DNA of 64,000 nt. It comes from Lutjanus erythropterus (Eukaryota > Chordata > Actinopteri > Lutjaniformes > Lutjanidae). Under the pieces are notes generated by a model that worked only from the letters and a program-made list of their open reading frames with translations, was not told the origin of the DNA and ran no database searches. Positions 1 through 13,031 of this stretch are shown here, piece after piece (the stretch's first letter is position 1; each line of letters starts with the position of its first letter). The stretch is from NCBI GenBank assembly GCA_020091685.1, contig CM034610.1, positions 7,236,948-7,300,947 of the forward strand, in the 5' to 3' direction. Position numbers and translations under genes: made by a program.

Positions 1-124
1 TAAATGCATAAAAATTAACTCTGCCATGAATCATTTCTGTGAGTGTATCATATCAAAACATATTCTCAGAATGTATAGGAATTAAAAAAAAAAATCTAAT
101 TTAACTAAACTAATTTGCCCACCA

Positions 125-250
125 GTCCTGTGATGAACTGGCGACTTGTCCAGGGTGAACCCCGCCTCTCGCCCAATGTCAGCTGGGATAGGCTCCAGCC
201 CCCCGCGACCCTTTGGGAATAAGCGGTTACAGAAAATGAATGAATGAATG
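125..250 (+). mobile_element. 5'-truncated L2-type LINE or L2-tailed SINE end
   Basis: The sequence has the fish L2-like tail (CTGGCGACTTGTCCAGGG, GCTGGGATAGGCTCCAGC) and ends in a GAAT repeat. A 13-bp target duplication differing at one base flanks it: AATTTGCCCACCA at 112-124 and AATTTACCCACCA at 251-263. The family name is from memory of fish repeats. Confidence 0.7.
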
Positions 251-263
251 AATTTACCCACCA

Positions 264-1579
264 AGATGGAACAGGTAAGTCAAATATTGAGTCTTAATCC
301 ATGGACTAATTTGCCTGAAACAAGGTCAGTAAATACCCCACTTAAGAATTTTGAAGCTTTCATGTGTCTTAAAAAAGACGGTTGCCAACAAGTGGCAAAA
401 TAAAACCACAGAGGTTGTCGTGACATTAAAACATCATCACGATGAACACTTAGTGTAGGTGACGTTGAGTCAGGAGACCATGGTGTGATTTGTTTAAACA
501 TTAGCTTTTAGCGCCTGGCAATTGCATTTATGCTTCAAAAATTATAAAGTGGTATTCATTTGTGAGGATTATCTTTCTGAACAAATTGTTTAAGTATCAT
601 AAATATCATGTTCCATAGAACCATCTGGGAAGCCGTCCATAGAAACATTTTTGGAAAGCACTTTCAAAAAAGGCACTTGGCAGGTGATTGGATGAACCAT
701 CGAACATGAGCTACTTCAACCAATCAGATCAACTCACCGAACTGAAATACTCCCCAGTTCTGATATAACCGATGCTATCACATTATTGACGCTAACCTCT
801 TCAGGAGTTGCAATTATTTGTTCAAGACGAGTTGTTTCCGTGGACACTTTTGCTGTCGGCACACGCCCATAGCTGCCAGTAGTCCCAGCAGGACGCTCAT
901 TGGCTTGCACCACCTGCGGCACGGACACAAACAGATAGCTTTAAGCCTGGCAAGATGGCTTCTCATTTGATGTCGTGATCTTGCGAATCCAGCTGCTTCA
1001 CAAAGGTGACATATTTTCTCCATTAATTCAAAGTCCAATGGGAAAATACCATCTTTTTTTTGTAGAGGGAACCAGGGTGATGCTAACTCGCAGGTTGGCC
1101 TACAAAATTAGGTCACCCCTGCAGCAGTGTGTTAGCTGAATCAGACCCCACTGATGTCTTAATATGGACGTGGCAAATGGAACCACTGATATAAAAACAT
1201 AAATGGCAGAAGAACCTTTAGCCCCACGATGCCTTTTGGAGTTCTTCGTTTCATTTCTCATAATATAACAAAGTCCGAGTGCCCTCTGTCTCAGCCAATA
1301 AAAGAGCCAGGGCCATGCAATCAAAATTAATTAGATTCTATTTGTGGCCACATTGCTTTGCCTCTACAGCAAATCTGTTTCATTCATTTCATTGTGCCTG
1401 CCCGTGCCTGTTGGCTTGATTGACGTACAAGAGGAGGAGGATGGGGGGGGGGGGGGGGCGGAAAGACTGATGGAATGGATGAAGAAAAGAAGCAGGGAGA
1501 AACAAAAAGGCAGCACATATGTATGTATGTGTGTGTGTGTGTGTGTGCATGTGTGTGAATTGATTTTCAATAGCACTGA

Positions 1580-1634
<55 letters not shown>

Positions 1635-2190
1635 GCGGTGCCCAAAGAGCATCAGGCTGTTCAGCTGTGACAGAGCTCCTGCTACAGCTGCACCGTAGTA
1701 AACCGAGCGATGATGAACCATAGAAAAAGATAAAACTGAATAAACAGCCGTAAATATAGTAGTGTTTTTTATCTCTGGTTGCTGAGGAAGGAGAACCATA
1801 TTTTTTGGGGGGTTGATTTTTACTCTTGGCTATTAAACCTTATAACAGGTCAACCTGCTTGTGATTTAATTTTTCATTAAATAGCTTTTTTTTTGTGGCT
1901 GAGGACTTTACTTTTGTCAGCTCTGTCAGACACACAAAATCATTTTTAACACAAAGAACACAACTTAGGTACCATGATTTTGCTGTTGTTGACTTAAACT
2001 CATGAATGGATAAATTAATCATTACGAACATATATTTAATGAATATAAAAACTTATGACAACTGACGGATGAGACACTGACTTACTATTATTTAATATTA
2101 TTTATTTATTTTCATTAAATTGAAAATAAAGTACTAATTCCAAACATTATTAAAGAGAACTGAGAGTTATGTCCCCTCCGTCAGCATAGA
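264..2190. other. Intergenic, no supported gene
   Basis: Apart from the microsatellites listed separately, nothing coding is supported. Several minus-strand frames between 734 and 1324 stay open for 64-74 codons in overlapping frames but lack recognisable domains and splice sites. Confidence 0.5.
1443..1631. repeat. Poly-G run and two GT microsatellites
   Basis: A run of about 16 G at 1443-1458, then GT repeats at about 1521-1557 and 1582-1631. On the minus strand they translate to His-Thr runs, which are not a gene. Confidence 0.95.
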
Positions 2191-2234
2191 TGTCAACTCC
2201 CTAAAATGGAAAATCTGACGGAGTTGGCAAAATG

Positions 2235-2465
2235 TGACATTTTTTCATTTCACAGCATAGGCGTAGTGAGCAGCCATTTTATTTTATAAAGTTGCTCATA
2301 GTTCTCTGAATACTAATCCAAGTACACATTTTAAAATCACAATTCTTATTCAGCTTTTATTTATGAGGACTACAGAGTCGACATGTTATGGTTGAGACAC
2401 ACCTGATAGCAATATTATTTAACAAATTTGCCTAAAAAAATATAAAGCTTACCGGTGCTTGAGCA
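2235..2465. repeat. Dispersed repeat, copy A
   Basis: Shares extended similarity with 37130-37345: TTCATTTCACAGCATAG, then TAGTGAG, CCATTTTATTTT, AAAGTTGCTCA, CTACAGAG, GACATGTTG-like and AAGCTTACC blocks in the same order. The family is unknown to me. Confidence 0.6.
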
Positions 2466-2811
2466 GGATTCCTGCCTTTTTTTTAAAAACCAGAGTTCTT
2501 AGGGCACAGCTGACTCTAAAAATCTGTAAAAATCTGACAGAATGGATGGAAATGGGACACAACTTTGAAGGGCCGACATTTTCATAAAAAAATGCTTCAA
2601 AGCAAAGATGATTATAATTGCACGTTATTATACCTACTGTATGTTATCAGTGTGTATTGTTGGTTTTAGATTATGAAAGCTTTTAACATATTTTTGAATT
2701 GTTTGAATTTGTGAATTCTTATTTGGGACAGGGCTGTTTTCTGCACAGAGCAAATTTAGACAAAAAATTAAATAAAGCAAACTGAAACATTTTATAGATG
2801 ACGTGTTTACA

Positions 2812-2850
2812 TAGATAGATAGATACATAGATAGATAGATATAGATACAC

Positions 2851-2907
<57 letters not shown>
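2812..2907. repeat. GATA tetranucleotide microsatellite
   Basis: An ATAG/GATA array, about 20 units, with a few interruptions in its left third. It reads as Tyr-Leu-Ser-Ile repeats on the minus strand, an artefact of the repeat. Confidence 0.95.
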
Positions 2908-4340
2908 TGGCACGTAATCTTGGAAGTATTCATGAAGCTGCAATGTAGACGATTATTTAATTGTGAGAGATGAACTTGAAAATTCCATAAAATTGATATG
3001 GTACAGATATAAAAGCATTTCGGTCAGAAAGATCTGCCTCAAGCAGCATTTTTTTTTTCTGTTTTAAATGGTGGAGTTACTCACGGATCATAGGTTTATT
3101 GTATTTTTAAGTGTTCTATAGCAGTAGTTACTATACAGGCTTCTGCTGTTTTTCGCTCACATCTTACTGTTGCTCAGTGTCACATTATGGCTGAGTCAGT
3201 ATAGGCTGCTTGCTTCTTAATGAGCCTATCTGCTGAGAATTTAATCCAGTCGACTCAGCACTCCTCAGCTCAGCGATGTGGCAAAAACTGGCGGACAAGG
3301 GTCTCTGAGGTTATTTGCTGTTTTCAGATTGCATCAACTGTTTGTGTGGACACAGTGAGGACAGTGAGAAAGAGGTGTGAAAGAGAATAATAAACTGGTA
3401 ATGAGTTAGAAAGAAATAAACAGAGGACAGAAGCTTCATCGTTTTGAAGCCGTGTGATTTTTGAGGTGTAACAGGACTCATTTGGAGGCCAGGCAGCTGT
3501 CATGTCTGTCAGGGCGCCTTTACCAATGAGCCATGATATGTTTTGAAAAGTGACTCATGAGGTGAAAGTAGGACTATTGTATGAGTGAACATAAAATGTT
3601 AAACTGGCATTAACTGATTTTTTTTTTCCACTTGCCGGCAGCAAAAACAAGCGAAATATAACATAGTTGTACGTCACACTTCTTACTCTGATCCTGTTTG
3701 TGATATTTATGATGACAATATGAATTAGATGAGTAATGTTTATGTTGTGTTATTATGTATTTATGTTGTGTTTATATATATTTTGATGTGTACATACATG
3801 TCCCTTGAAAAGTGTGTGGACAAGAGGGCAGGTAATGTACACAGCTTATAATACATGTGAAATTTTGTGTATACTGAAGTAACTGAAGACAGAAAAATGA
3901 AGGAAATTATGAAAATAACTTTATAGCTCCCTCATGTCAGCTTAGCAGGAGCTACACTCTATTTTACTCTAATTTTTATAATTTTAAATTTATTCAGTAT
4001 AGTTAGAATTAATCCTATACCTCATGTCCTGCATATGATGTGTAGAAATCAACATAGCCTCTAAAATAAACACATTAATATCCTTGATAGTGCTTATAAT
4101 GTACGAACAGAATACTTTTACTGGAATTAAAAGTAACTCTCTTAATTTATTGCTCGTTAAAACATTCAGAATCAAAGACAGAAATGTGCTGTTTGACAGA
4201 CGTGTTGGTTCTCAGTGAGTCTTTGCTGCCCTCTGGGCCAAAGACAATGTCAACACATGCAGTATAGAACATACTGTAGCATTTACAGGACATTTTCCTT
4301 TGTCAAGTTTCATGCAGCTAAAACCTGCATGTGGGCCACA
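2908..4340. other. Intergenic, no supported gene
   Basis: AT-rich, with short T runs. No open frame with coding character, RNA gene or classified repeat was recognised. Confidence 0.5.
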
Positions 4341-5341
4341 ATGATAAGACTGTCATGAGACCTGTCATGAACATTAAAGAGTCTTTATAATGTTTATGAC
4401 TGTTGTCATTAAGTGTCGTTTGGTAAATTATACCTTACTAAATTCCAAGTTGATATTCACTGAGATGTCTTTGTTATGACCACTTGACATACTGACTGAC
4501 TCAGCTGTAGATGTATGATTATGATTAACCGAGCTAACTAGCTAACACCTATTTTAGGTTAGCCTACTTTAGCAACAAGTAAGTTAGCTAATCATTATTA
4601 GTAGATCAGCTAAATCACCTCAGTATTTTTTCTGGCCCCCTTTCAGAAGTGAACAAAAGTTCGAGCCTGCCCACCCTAAACTTTTAATCAATCACTGAAA
4701 ATAATTGGGTATGGAATTGATAAAAAAAAATGATAAAGGTCAGTGGGATATGATCAGCAAGTTTTTTTTTTTTTGGTTTTTTTTCGTACAAAGAACATAT
4801 TATTTAGTTTTATTTCACTCTTTATTTCTCTCTTGGTCATCTGTGCCACCCCTGCAGTGTCTCTGTGCCTGCCCCCCCCGGGTGGCCCACACCCCAGTTT
4901 GGGAACCACTGCTGTACTCTTATAGTCGACGTGGCCTTATAGCATTTCATGACATCTTTATGACAAGTGCCACTTTCGTTAAGGTCAAAGGAATGATTAA
5001 TGAGATTGTTATAAAAAAACATTTGACAGTGTAATAAAACTTAATGATATTTTTATGACAAGTCCAAGATGCACCACTTTACTTGAGGTCAGGGAAAATT
5101 TTCATGACACACTTATAATGGTCTTATGACAGCCGTTGTCAAAGTCAACCACATATGACAGTATAATGTAATGTTAAAATATAAAGCTACACAGTTTGAT
5201 AAGGTCACATCTCAGTGTCAACTTTGCATTAAAAATGACATAATTGACTAAATGACACTGAATGCCAACAGTCATAAACATTCATAAAGGCTTCTTCATG
5301 CCCATGGCAGGTGTCATAACAGTCTTATGCACAGCTCCTCA
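4341..5341. mobile_element. Long inverted-repeat element, fish MITE-like
   Basis: The left arm (4341-4470) and right arm (about 5205-5341) are imperfect inverted copies: AAGACTGTCATGAGACC and TTTATAATGTTTATGACTGTTG on the left face matching reversed blocks on the right. The right half (about 4946-5341) is repeated at 14798-15265. The middle (about 4620-4920) looks like a separate insertion. Confidence 0.65.
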
Positions 5342-5352
5342 AGATAAAATGT

Positions 5353-5765
5353 TACCCAGAGGTGGCAAAAGTACACACATTTTTTACTCAAGCAGTAGTG
5401 CAGTTACTTGTATGAAAACAAGACTCCGGTAAAAGTAGTATTAATTCAACTTCTTTACTCAAGAAAAAGTGAAAAAGTACAGGCTCTGACATGTACTCAA
5501 AGTATAAAAAGTAATAAGTCATCCTCAGAAGGACATTTCTACCAGCTGTTGGGAAGGCAGCGTGTAATTACACAAACTAAAAAGAATAAATATTTCCCCT
5601 CAAATGCATTAAAACAAAAGTAATGAGCTTGTTTTGAAAATGTAAGGAGTAGAAAGTACAGTGTTAAAATGTAGAGAGTAAAAGTAAAATGACTCAAGTA
5701 TACCTGAAAAATACTTCTTACTTCTTAAGTGCAGTAACAAAGTACTTGGTTACTTTTACTCTCCT
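5353..5765. repeat. Dispersed repeat of the AGTAAAAGTA type
   Basis: Begins CAGAGGTGGCAAAAGTAC and ends near ACAAAGTACTTGGTTAC, with many AAGTA/TACTT motifs between. This matches a repeat I recall as widespread in fish. Confidence 0.5.
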
Positions 5766-5930
5766 GATGTTACCACAATTATGCATCTGTAATGGCTGCT
5801 CTAAATTTAATTTATACAATGTGAAAATTGTACTTTTACAGTGTATTCTACCATACACCACACTGTTGTTTGTTTGTGTCACCAAACAGGTGTTGGGACA
5901 TTATGAGAATTAATTTTAACAATGTGAAAC

Positions 5931-5936
5931 TTTATT
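5931..5936 (-). terminator. Candidate lrrc18 polyadenylation signal
   Basis: AATAAA on the minus strand about 200 bases past the lrrc18 stop codon. Position and hexamer fit a short 3' UTR, but the hexamer is common in AT-rich DNA and no transcript evidence is available. Confidence 0.3.
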
Positions 5937-6132
5937 TTGAAAAACCTTGCATGGTTCAGATGGCCTGTACATTTCTAAACAGCAGATGGTGCTGTGGTGT
6001 AAGTCAAAACCACTTCACACTTCATAGTATGAAATCATTTTGAGTTAACAGTGTGGTAAAATAGAAAAGTAATAGATAATTATTATTTTTTTCTATATTT
6101 TCTTGCATGAATGTGTTTTTGAAAGTGAATCT

Positions 6133-7663
<1,531 letters not shown>

Positions 7664-7833
7664 TTAACAGTATTCAGTAATTCTCTGTGACAGAGGAGTT
7701 GACAGTGGAACCGGTCTGCAAGATTATGTTACCAAACAGAGTCCAGCCAGCTGAAACAGGAGACAAAGTTGAGTTTTACCTTTCTGCTTAGATAAAATAT
7801 CCGTCAACACCCACTGTTCCATGACAAAGCAAA

Positions 7834-8645
7834 TTAAAGGGATAGTTTAGATTATTTGAAGTGGCATTGTATGAGGTATTTAACAGGTGGGATGGTGGGA
7901 AGCAGCAGGAGTACTGGTATACAAAGCTAAGCAATGTAGTGCTGTGGACACGGTCAACAGCAAAAGAAATCTTAGCCAAGTGAAAAAATCAGTATCAGTT
8001 TAAGTCTACGATGTATTTAGAATATTTTCACTGCTTTACTTTGCTGCTGGACATTGGGAAACTGCCGTAATATACGCCAGATATCACCTTCTCAACACCA
8101 ACCAAACCCCATAGGCAAAATCAGTAATTTTATATTGCAGAAGACAGAAGTTGCTGGTTTACCGCTGCCTCGATCTGTTAGTTTGTTTGTGTTACTGCAT
8201 GACTTGACTTGACTGTGGTGTTTTAAAAGGGAAGTTCCTATTCAACAAAGTCACACAATGACACAAACAAACTAACAGTGGTAGACCAGCAACTCCTGTG
8301 TCCTGCGAGGTAAAATTACTGATTTTACCTATGGAGTTTGGTTGGCTTGGAGAAGGCAATATTTAGTTTGTTTTCTGGTCACAAAAGGGTGTCTTGTGGC
8401 AAAACAAAGCACTTTAAATATTCTTAATATATCGTAAACTTAAAATGATATTGATTCTGTTGGGTGGACCTTTTTTAAATGACTAAAAGACTTTTTTTTG
8501 TTGCCGACCCTGTCCACAGCTTAACTTTTGTGCTGGCTCTCCTCTCTGCTTTCCCAAACTGGGGGTGTGTCAACCACCATCTTACTAATACACTGACGAA
8601 GTATAAGTACCTCCCCACATTAAATAAACCAAACTACTCCTTTAA
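7834..8645. mobile_element. TTAA-flanked palindromic MITE
   Basis: Ends are inverted: TTAAAGGGATAGTTTAGATT on the left, and the complement of the right end reads TTAAAGGAGTAGTTTGGTTT. Inside, 8083-8230 and about 8240-8385 form a long imperfect inverted repeat sharing AAAATCAGTAATTTTA and TTAGTTTGTTTGTGT. TTAA lies at both ends (7834-7837, 8642-8645), as for piggyBac-like targets. It lies upstream of lrrc18. Confidence 0.75.
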
Positions 8646-9335
8646 CTAACACCTTACAGGAGATTTATTCCTTTTTAAGAGAACGGTGAGGTAATTTAAG
8701 GATAAATTGTGTTGTACTTTAAAATAGTTTGGCTGTATTGACTGACCCTTTAAGTAAAAGTCTGAGTCCTACATCAAGGTAAAAAGAAAATGTGAGGACA
8801 TGTTGAAAATAAAGTCAATGGCTGGTTGTTTTAAACACACTTCTTGCAAAAAAATGTTGAAAAATCTTTAATTTCTTACCAGCATTAATGAGTCTGCTTC
8901 CTTAGATCCAACTCACTGAACACCAGGAAAGAGACAAAGGGAATAAGACTCCCGACACGTGCAGTTTGAGTGTCACTCGAGTGTCTCTTTCTCCAGCCTG
9001 AGGATTATACTCTACATCAGGATGCCACCAAACAGAGCTGTAAATAAAAACTAGACAAGGAAAGATTAGACATGTCGTACAGCGGCTGCCTGTCAGACAG
9101 TCTGAAGCTCCAGCCTGGACTCACTCGCCCAGACATGGGATTTGTTTTCTTTTGTTCCCAGGCAACTGCTGTTTGCTCTCAGTAAGTCGACTTTATGGCT
9201 GTGAGCAGCTACAGCAGCTACAGACGCTTTGTTCTCGTGTGGAAGAAAGTTTAAAAGATTACAGTAACAACTGTTTCTGGGATTATTTTGTTTCAAATAA
9301 AAATCACTGACAGAATGAGGAAGTGAAGGGTGTGA
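8646..9335. other. Intergenic, no supported gene
   Basis: Could hold a 5' untranslated exon of lrrc18, but none was identified. Confidence 0.4.
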
Positions 9336-10470
9336 TTTTTCTCAACAGAGGTCAGTGTTGACCACATGAAGTATAGTATAGTTAAATATACAATGTCCCT
9401 TTCTTCTTTGTTGGTTTCTTTGGATCATATAAGGAGTTGAAGGATGCAATTTTTTTTCAAAGGTCACTGTTGACCACATATACTACAGTATAATATAGCA
9501 TAGTACAGCATAACACAGCATAGTATAGAATAGCATAGCATGGCATAATACAGTGTAGTATAGTTTAGTATATTATAGTATAGCATAGCATAGTATAGAA
9601 TGGCATAGCGTAGCATAGCATAGTATAGTATAATATAGTATAGCATAGCATAGTATAGAATAGCATAGTGTAGCATAGCATAGTATAGTATAATATAGTA
9701 TAGCATAGCATAGTATAGCATAGCATAGCATAGTATAGCATAGTATAATATAGTATAGCATAGCATAGCATAGTATAGCATAGCATAGTATAGAATAGCA
9801 TAGTGTAGCATAGCATAGTATAGTATAATATAGTATAGCATAGCATAGTATAGCATAGCATAGCATAGTATAGCATAGTATAATATAGTATAGCATAGCA
9901 TAGCATAGTATAGCATAGCATAGTATAGAATAGCATAGTGTAGCATAGCATAGTATAGTATAATATAGTATAGCATAGCATAGTATAGTATAATATAGTA
10001 TAGCATAGCATAGTATAGCATAGCATAGCATAGTATAGCATAGTATAATATAGTATAGCATAGCATAGCATAGCATAGTATAGCATAGCATAGCATAGTC
10101 TAGAATAGCATAGCATAGTATTGTATAGAATAGCATAGCATAGCATAGCATTGCATACTAAATATAGTATAGAATAGTATATCATAGCATAATATAGTAC
10201 AGAATAACATAGCTTGGCATAGTATAGTATAGTATAATGTAGTAGCATAGTATAATATGGTATAGAGTAGCACAGCATAACATAGCATAGCATAGTGTAG
10301 AATAGTATAACATGGCATAGTATAGTACAGTATAGTATAGTATAGTATATCGTTGCATAGCATAACATAGTATATGATGTCCCTTTCTTCTTTTTTGACA
10401 AAGGAAAGGAAATGACAAGTAATTTTTTCAACAGTCTTAAGGCCAAGTCACTGTTGAGAAAATATAGGAT
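9336..10470. repeat. Tandem ~110-bp unit hosting the pentamer array
   Basis: Unit A (about 9336-9445) has TTTTTCTCAACAG, GGTCAGTGTTGACCACAT, only TATAGTATAG, then ATGTCCCTTTCTTCTTT. Unit B (from about 9446) has the same left flank, then the roughly 900-bp array, then ATGTCCCTTTCTTCTTTT at about 10377. A partial unit C follows with TTTTTTCAACAG and AAGTCACTGTTGA. So the array sits inside one unit of an older direct repeat. Confidence 0.8.
9479..10372. repeat. ATAGC/ATAGT pentanucleotide array with 135-bp higher-order period
   Basis: Nearly 900 bp of pentamers, mostly CATAG and TATAG, with rarer AATAG, TGTAG and TATAA variants. A rare TAGTG variant recurs at 9666, 9801 and 9936, a 135-bp (27-pentamer) higher-order period; an earlier TAGCG at 9606 is 60 bp before. 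Variant density rises to the right, after about 10130. The minus strand lacks stop codons in all frames, giving long Tyr-Ala-Met-Leu-Cys type frames that are repeat artefacts. Confidence 0.95.
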
Positions 10471-10637
10471 TTATATGAATTTCACTGAAAGTTGGAACAA
10501 TCAGTGAAAAATTCTAGCATGGTCCAAAAGTAATAAGAGCAAAGTTATGCAGTGTATTTTGTATTCTGATTATTATTATTTAAAAAAAATAAAATAAAAC
10601 TATTTCAGTACACTCAAAGATAAATAATAAAATATGA

Positions 10638-10994
10638 TTAAAGCTGCAGTAGGCAATATTATTTCATTGTAATTTTGGTTGAAAGAACTATTTTTTACTG
10701 TTATATCTGACATACAGTATTTAATTGAGGGTTGAGTGCAGGCTCCTTTGCATTTAGTTGTTTAAAAAACTGGACCTGTTTTTAATCAAACAACCAGTCA
10801 AAATCAGCTTGCACATAACTTGCCAATCACAGCGGCTCTGTATAAACAAGGGTCATCCAGGTCCTTAAGAACGGTTAGAACGTTCCGCTTCAAGCAAAAT
10901 GGCCGTGCATGTTTGGTGTGTTATTTAGTGGGAGGGGCTTGGCATAGAGATACGAGGCAGCAGAGAGAGAGAGAGTCACCTACTGCGGCTTTAA
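10638..10994. mobile_element. TTAA-flanked short inverted-repeat element
   Basis: The left end TTAAAGCTGCAGTAGG is matched by the complement of the right end, TTAAAGCCGCAGTAGG. 357 bp, no coding capacity. Matches a short repeat I recall as common in fish. Confidence 0.75.
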
Positions 10995-11106
10995 AATATA
11001 CTTTATCCTGACCTGCTTAACTCTGCCGTGTTTGTAAATAGTTTCCCGTCTGACCCTTTTCCCAAGCTGTGATATGATACAGAAGTCACACGGCTGCATT
11101 AATATC

Positions 11107-11166
11107 TCTCACACACATGCACACATGCATGCACACACACACACACACACACACACATGCACACAG
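11107..11166. repeat. CA microsatellite
   Basis: An ACAC run with a few ATGC interruptions. Confidence 0.9.
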
Positions 11167-12984
11167 TATGATATATCACATACTGTAGTCACACCTCAGA
11201 CATTACTCAGCTGCAACCTGTCTAAATTTAGCTGGACTGATTTCATATGCTGGACTTTCACCTGATGTGAATGTCATGCAGTACCTTCTCCTTCCCAGTA
11301 GATGGTGCTGTGTTTGTACAAATCACAGCGTCTTCTCACTCCACCTCGAAATCAGAACACATTCTAGCTGGACATTCCTAATGAGAGTTTCTGCAGGTTT
11401 CAACAAATTAAATGTAAGACATTTTAAAGAACACCATGAATGCAATTTAAGACATTTCACATCCACACTGGCAAAGAAAAAAAAAATTACAGAGGATATG
11501 AAGGAAAATCAGAGTCCCAGAATTGCAACATTTACCACACACAACTGTGTATATGTAAGAGTAATAGTAGTAGTGGTTATTGGTTCCATGATGATTTCAT
11601 TTAAACAAAATCTCTGCAATTAGATTTCTTACTATTGTTAATAATTGGTTTTGTCAACATAAACGAGCAAACAAATGAATTCTAATGTTTGTGATGTGAA
11701 ACAGTGTATAAAGTCATGTGACCAAGCCCTGGTCATGGTCTGATAAGGTTTTATTCAGATTATACTTTTACACTGCCACCTCTGACTGAGCGTAGTGGTA
11801 TCAGGTGCATGATATCAAGATAAACACACACTGACTGTTTGAGGAGGCAGGATGGCAGGATGACATTAATTTATCAAATACTTTGGTTGGTTTAAAGGAC
11901 GATAACAGACCTTCTTTCATGAAAGACATTTTGACAAAAAACTAACATAATAAATATTTTGTAGTTTATACTGGTTGAGCTCATGTTTATGATGTGAGAG
12001 GTCACAGGCCTTGTTTCTCAGATTGTGCAGCAGATGGAGCCAACTGCATGAAACCAGGATTGCACTTTGTGTGTTTTTGTTATGTTTTATGGTTGAGCTA
12101 CAGAAATACATCACTATTGATGGTCTTGACTTATTACACTGTAAGAACTACAAATATTCAAAATATTCAAAATTCAAAGTTTCAAGACAACTTACTGCAA
12201 TAAAGGTTAGAGTTCTGAAGTTTTGAAAAAGTTTTACCAAATAATAATTTCTTCATGAAATAATTTACTTGTCTTATTTTGATAAACTTAAACCTTTGGG
12301 TTTTAACCGATCAATTATAGGTTTTCTCAAATTTCTACAGTGTATGTCTGAATGCAACCAACCTAAAATCAAGAATTTGATTCTCTTCTATTTAAATGTA
12401 TTTCTATTGCACAATGAAAACAGCATGAGCAGACTAACATCATTGTAACTAATATCACTTTACAAACATGGGCTGAGGAAAAGCAGCTCAGGAAGAGGAT
12501 ATCATTTGCACGTAAACACACTCCTGAATCATGGCAGTAAATATAATGATCCCACAGAGACGAGAATCTGCTTGGGTTAGGAGTTAGAGTCCACTGGGCC
12601 TGTCAGAGCAAAAGCAGCCATGGTATTGTAGAGTGTGGAAAAAGTGGCCGCAAAGTGCCGTATTTTCTGTAATGTTAAACTGCAGACAAACCAGACAGTT
12701 TCTACTTCCTTCTGGTCTTGTTTTCCAGCCAGACCTGCCCATTTGTTGCTGCTGGATTTTTTAAATTTATTTTATTTATTTATTTATTTGCAATTCTCCT
12801 GAAACAGCAGGCGACAGGATAATATGGTCCATAAGCCTGAGTCATTTCCCTCAGCAGTGTGAAATGCAGGTCAGGAGATAGGCAGGTCACACTGGAGGAA
12901 ATGGTGCTGACCTAATTGAGTGAGTTGGTGCACACAGCAGTTCAGATTACGTCTAATGATTAGAAATGTGAGCAGAGAGAGAGT

Positions 12985-13031
12985 TTGTGTGTGTGTGTTT
13001 GTGTGTTTGTGTGTGTGTGTGTGTGTGTGTC
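12985..13031. repeat. GT microsatellite
   Basis: A GT run broken by TTT interruptions. Confidence 0.9.

Noticed and set aside
734..1324. Three minus-strand frames of 64-74 codons, possibly a decayed transposase
   Set aside because: I compared them with DDE-type transposases in memory and found no convincing catalytic motif; no inverted ends were found.
1364..1799. His-Thr and Val-Cys repeat frames on both strands
   Set aside because: Translations of the GT/CA microsatellites.
2634..2943. Tyr-Leu-Ser-Ile repeat frames
   Set aside because: Translation of the GATA microsatellite.
9464..10446. Long minus-strand open frames of 192-293 codons rich in Tyr, Leu, Cys, Met, Ala
   Set aside because: They are the translation of the ATAGC/ATAGT pentamer array, open in several frames at once because the unit lacks stops on that strand.
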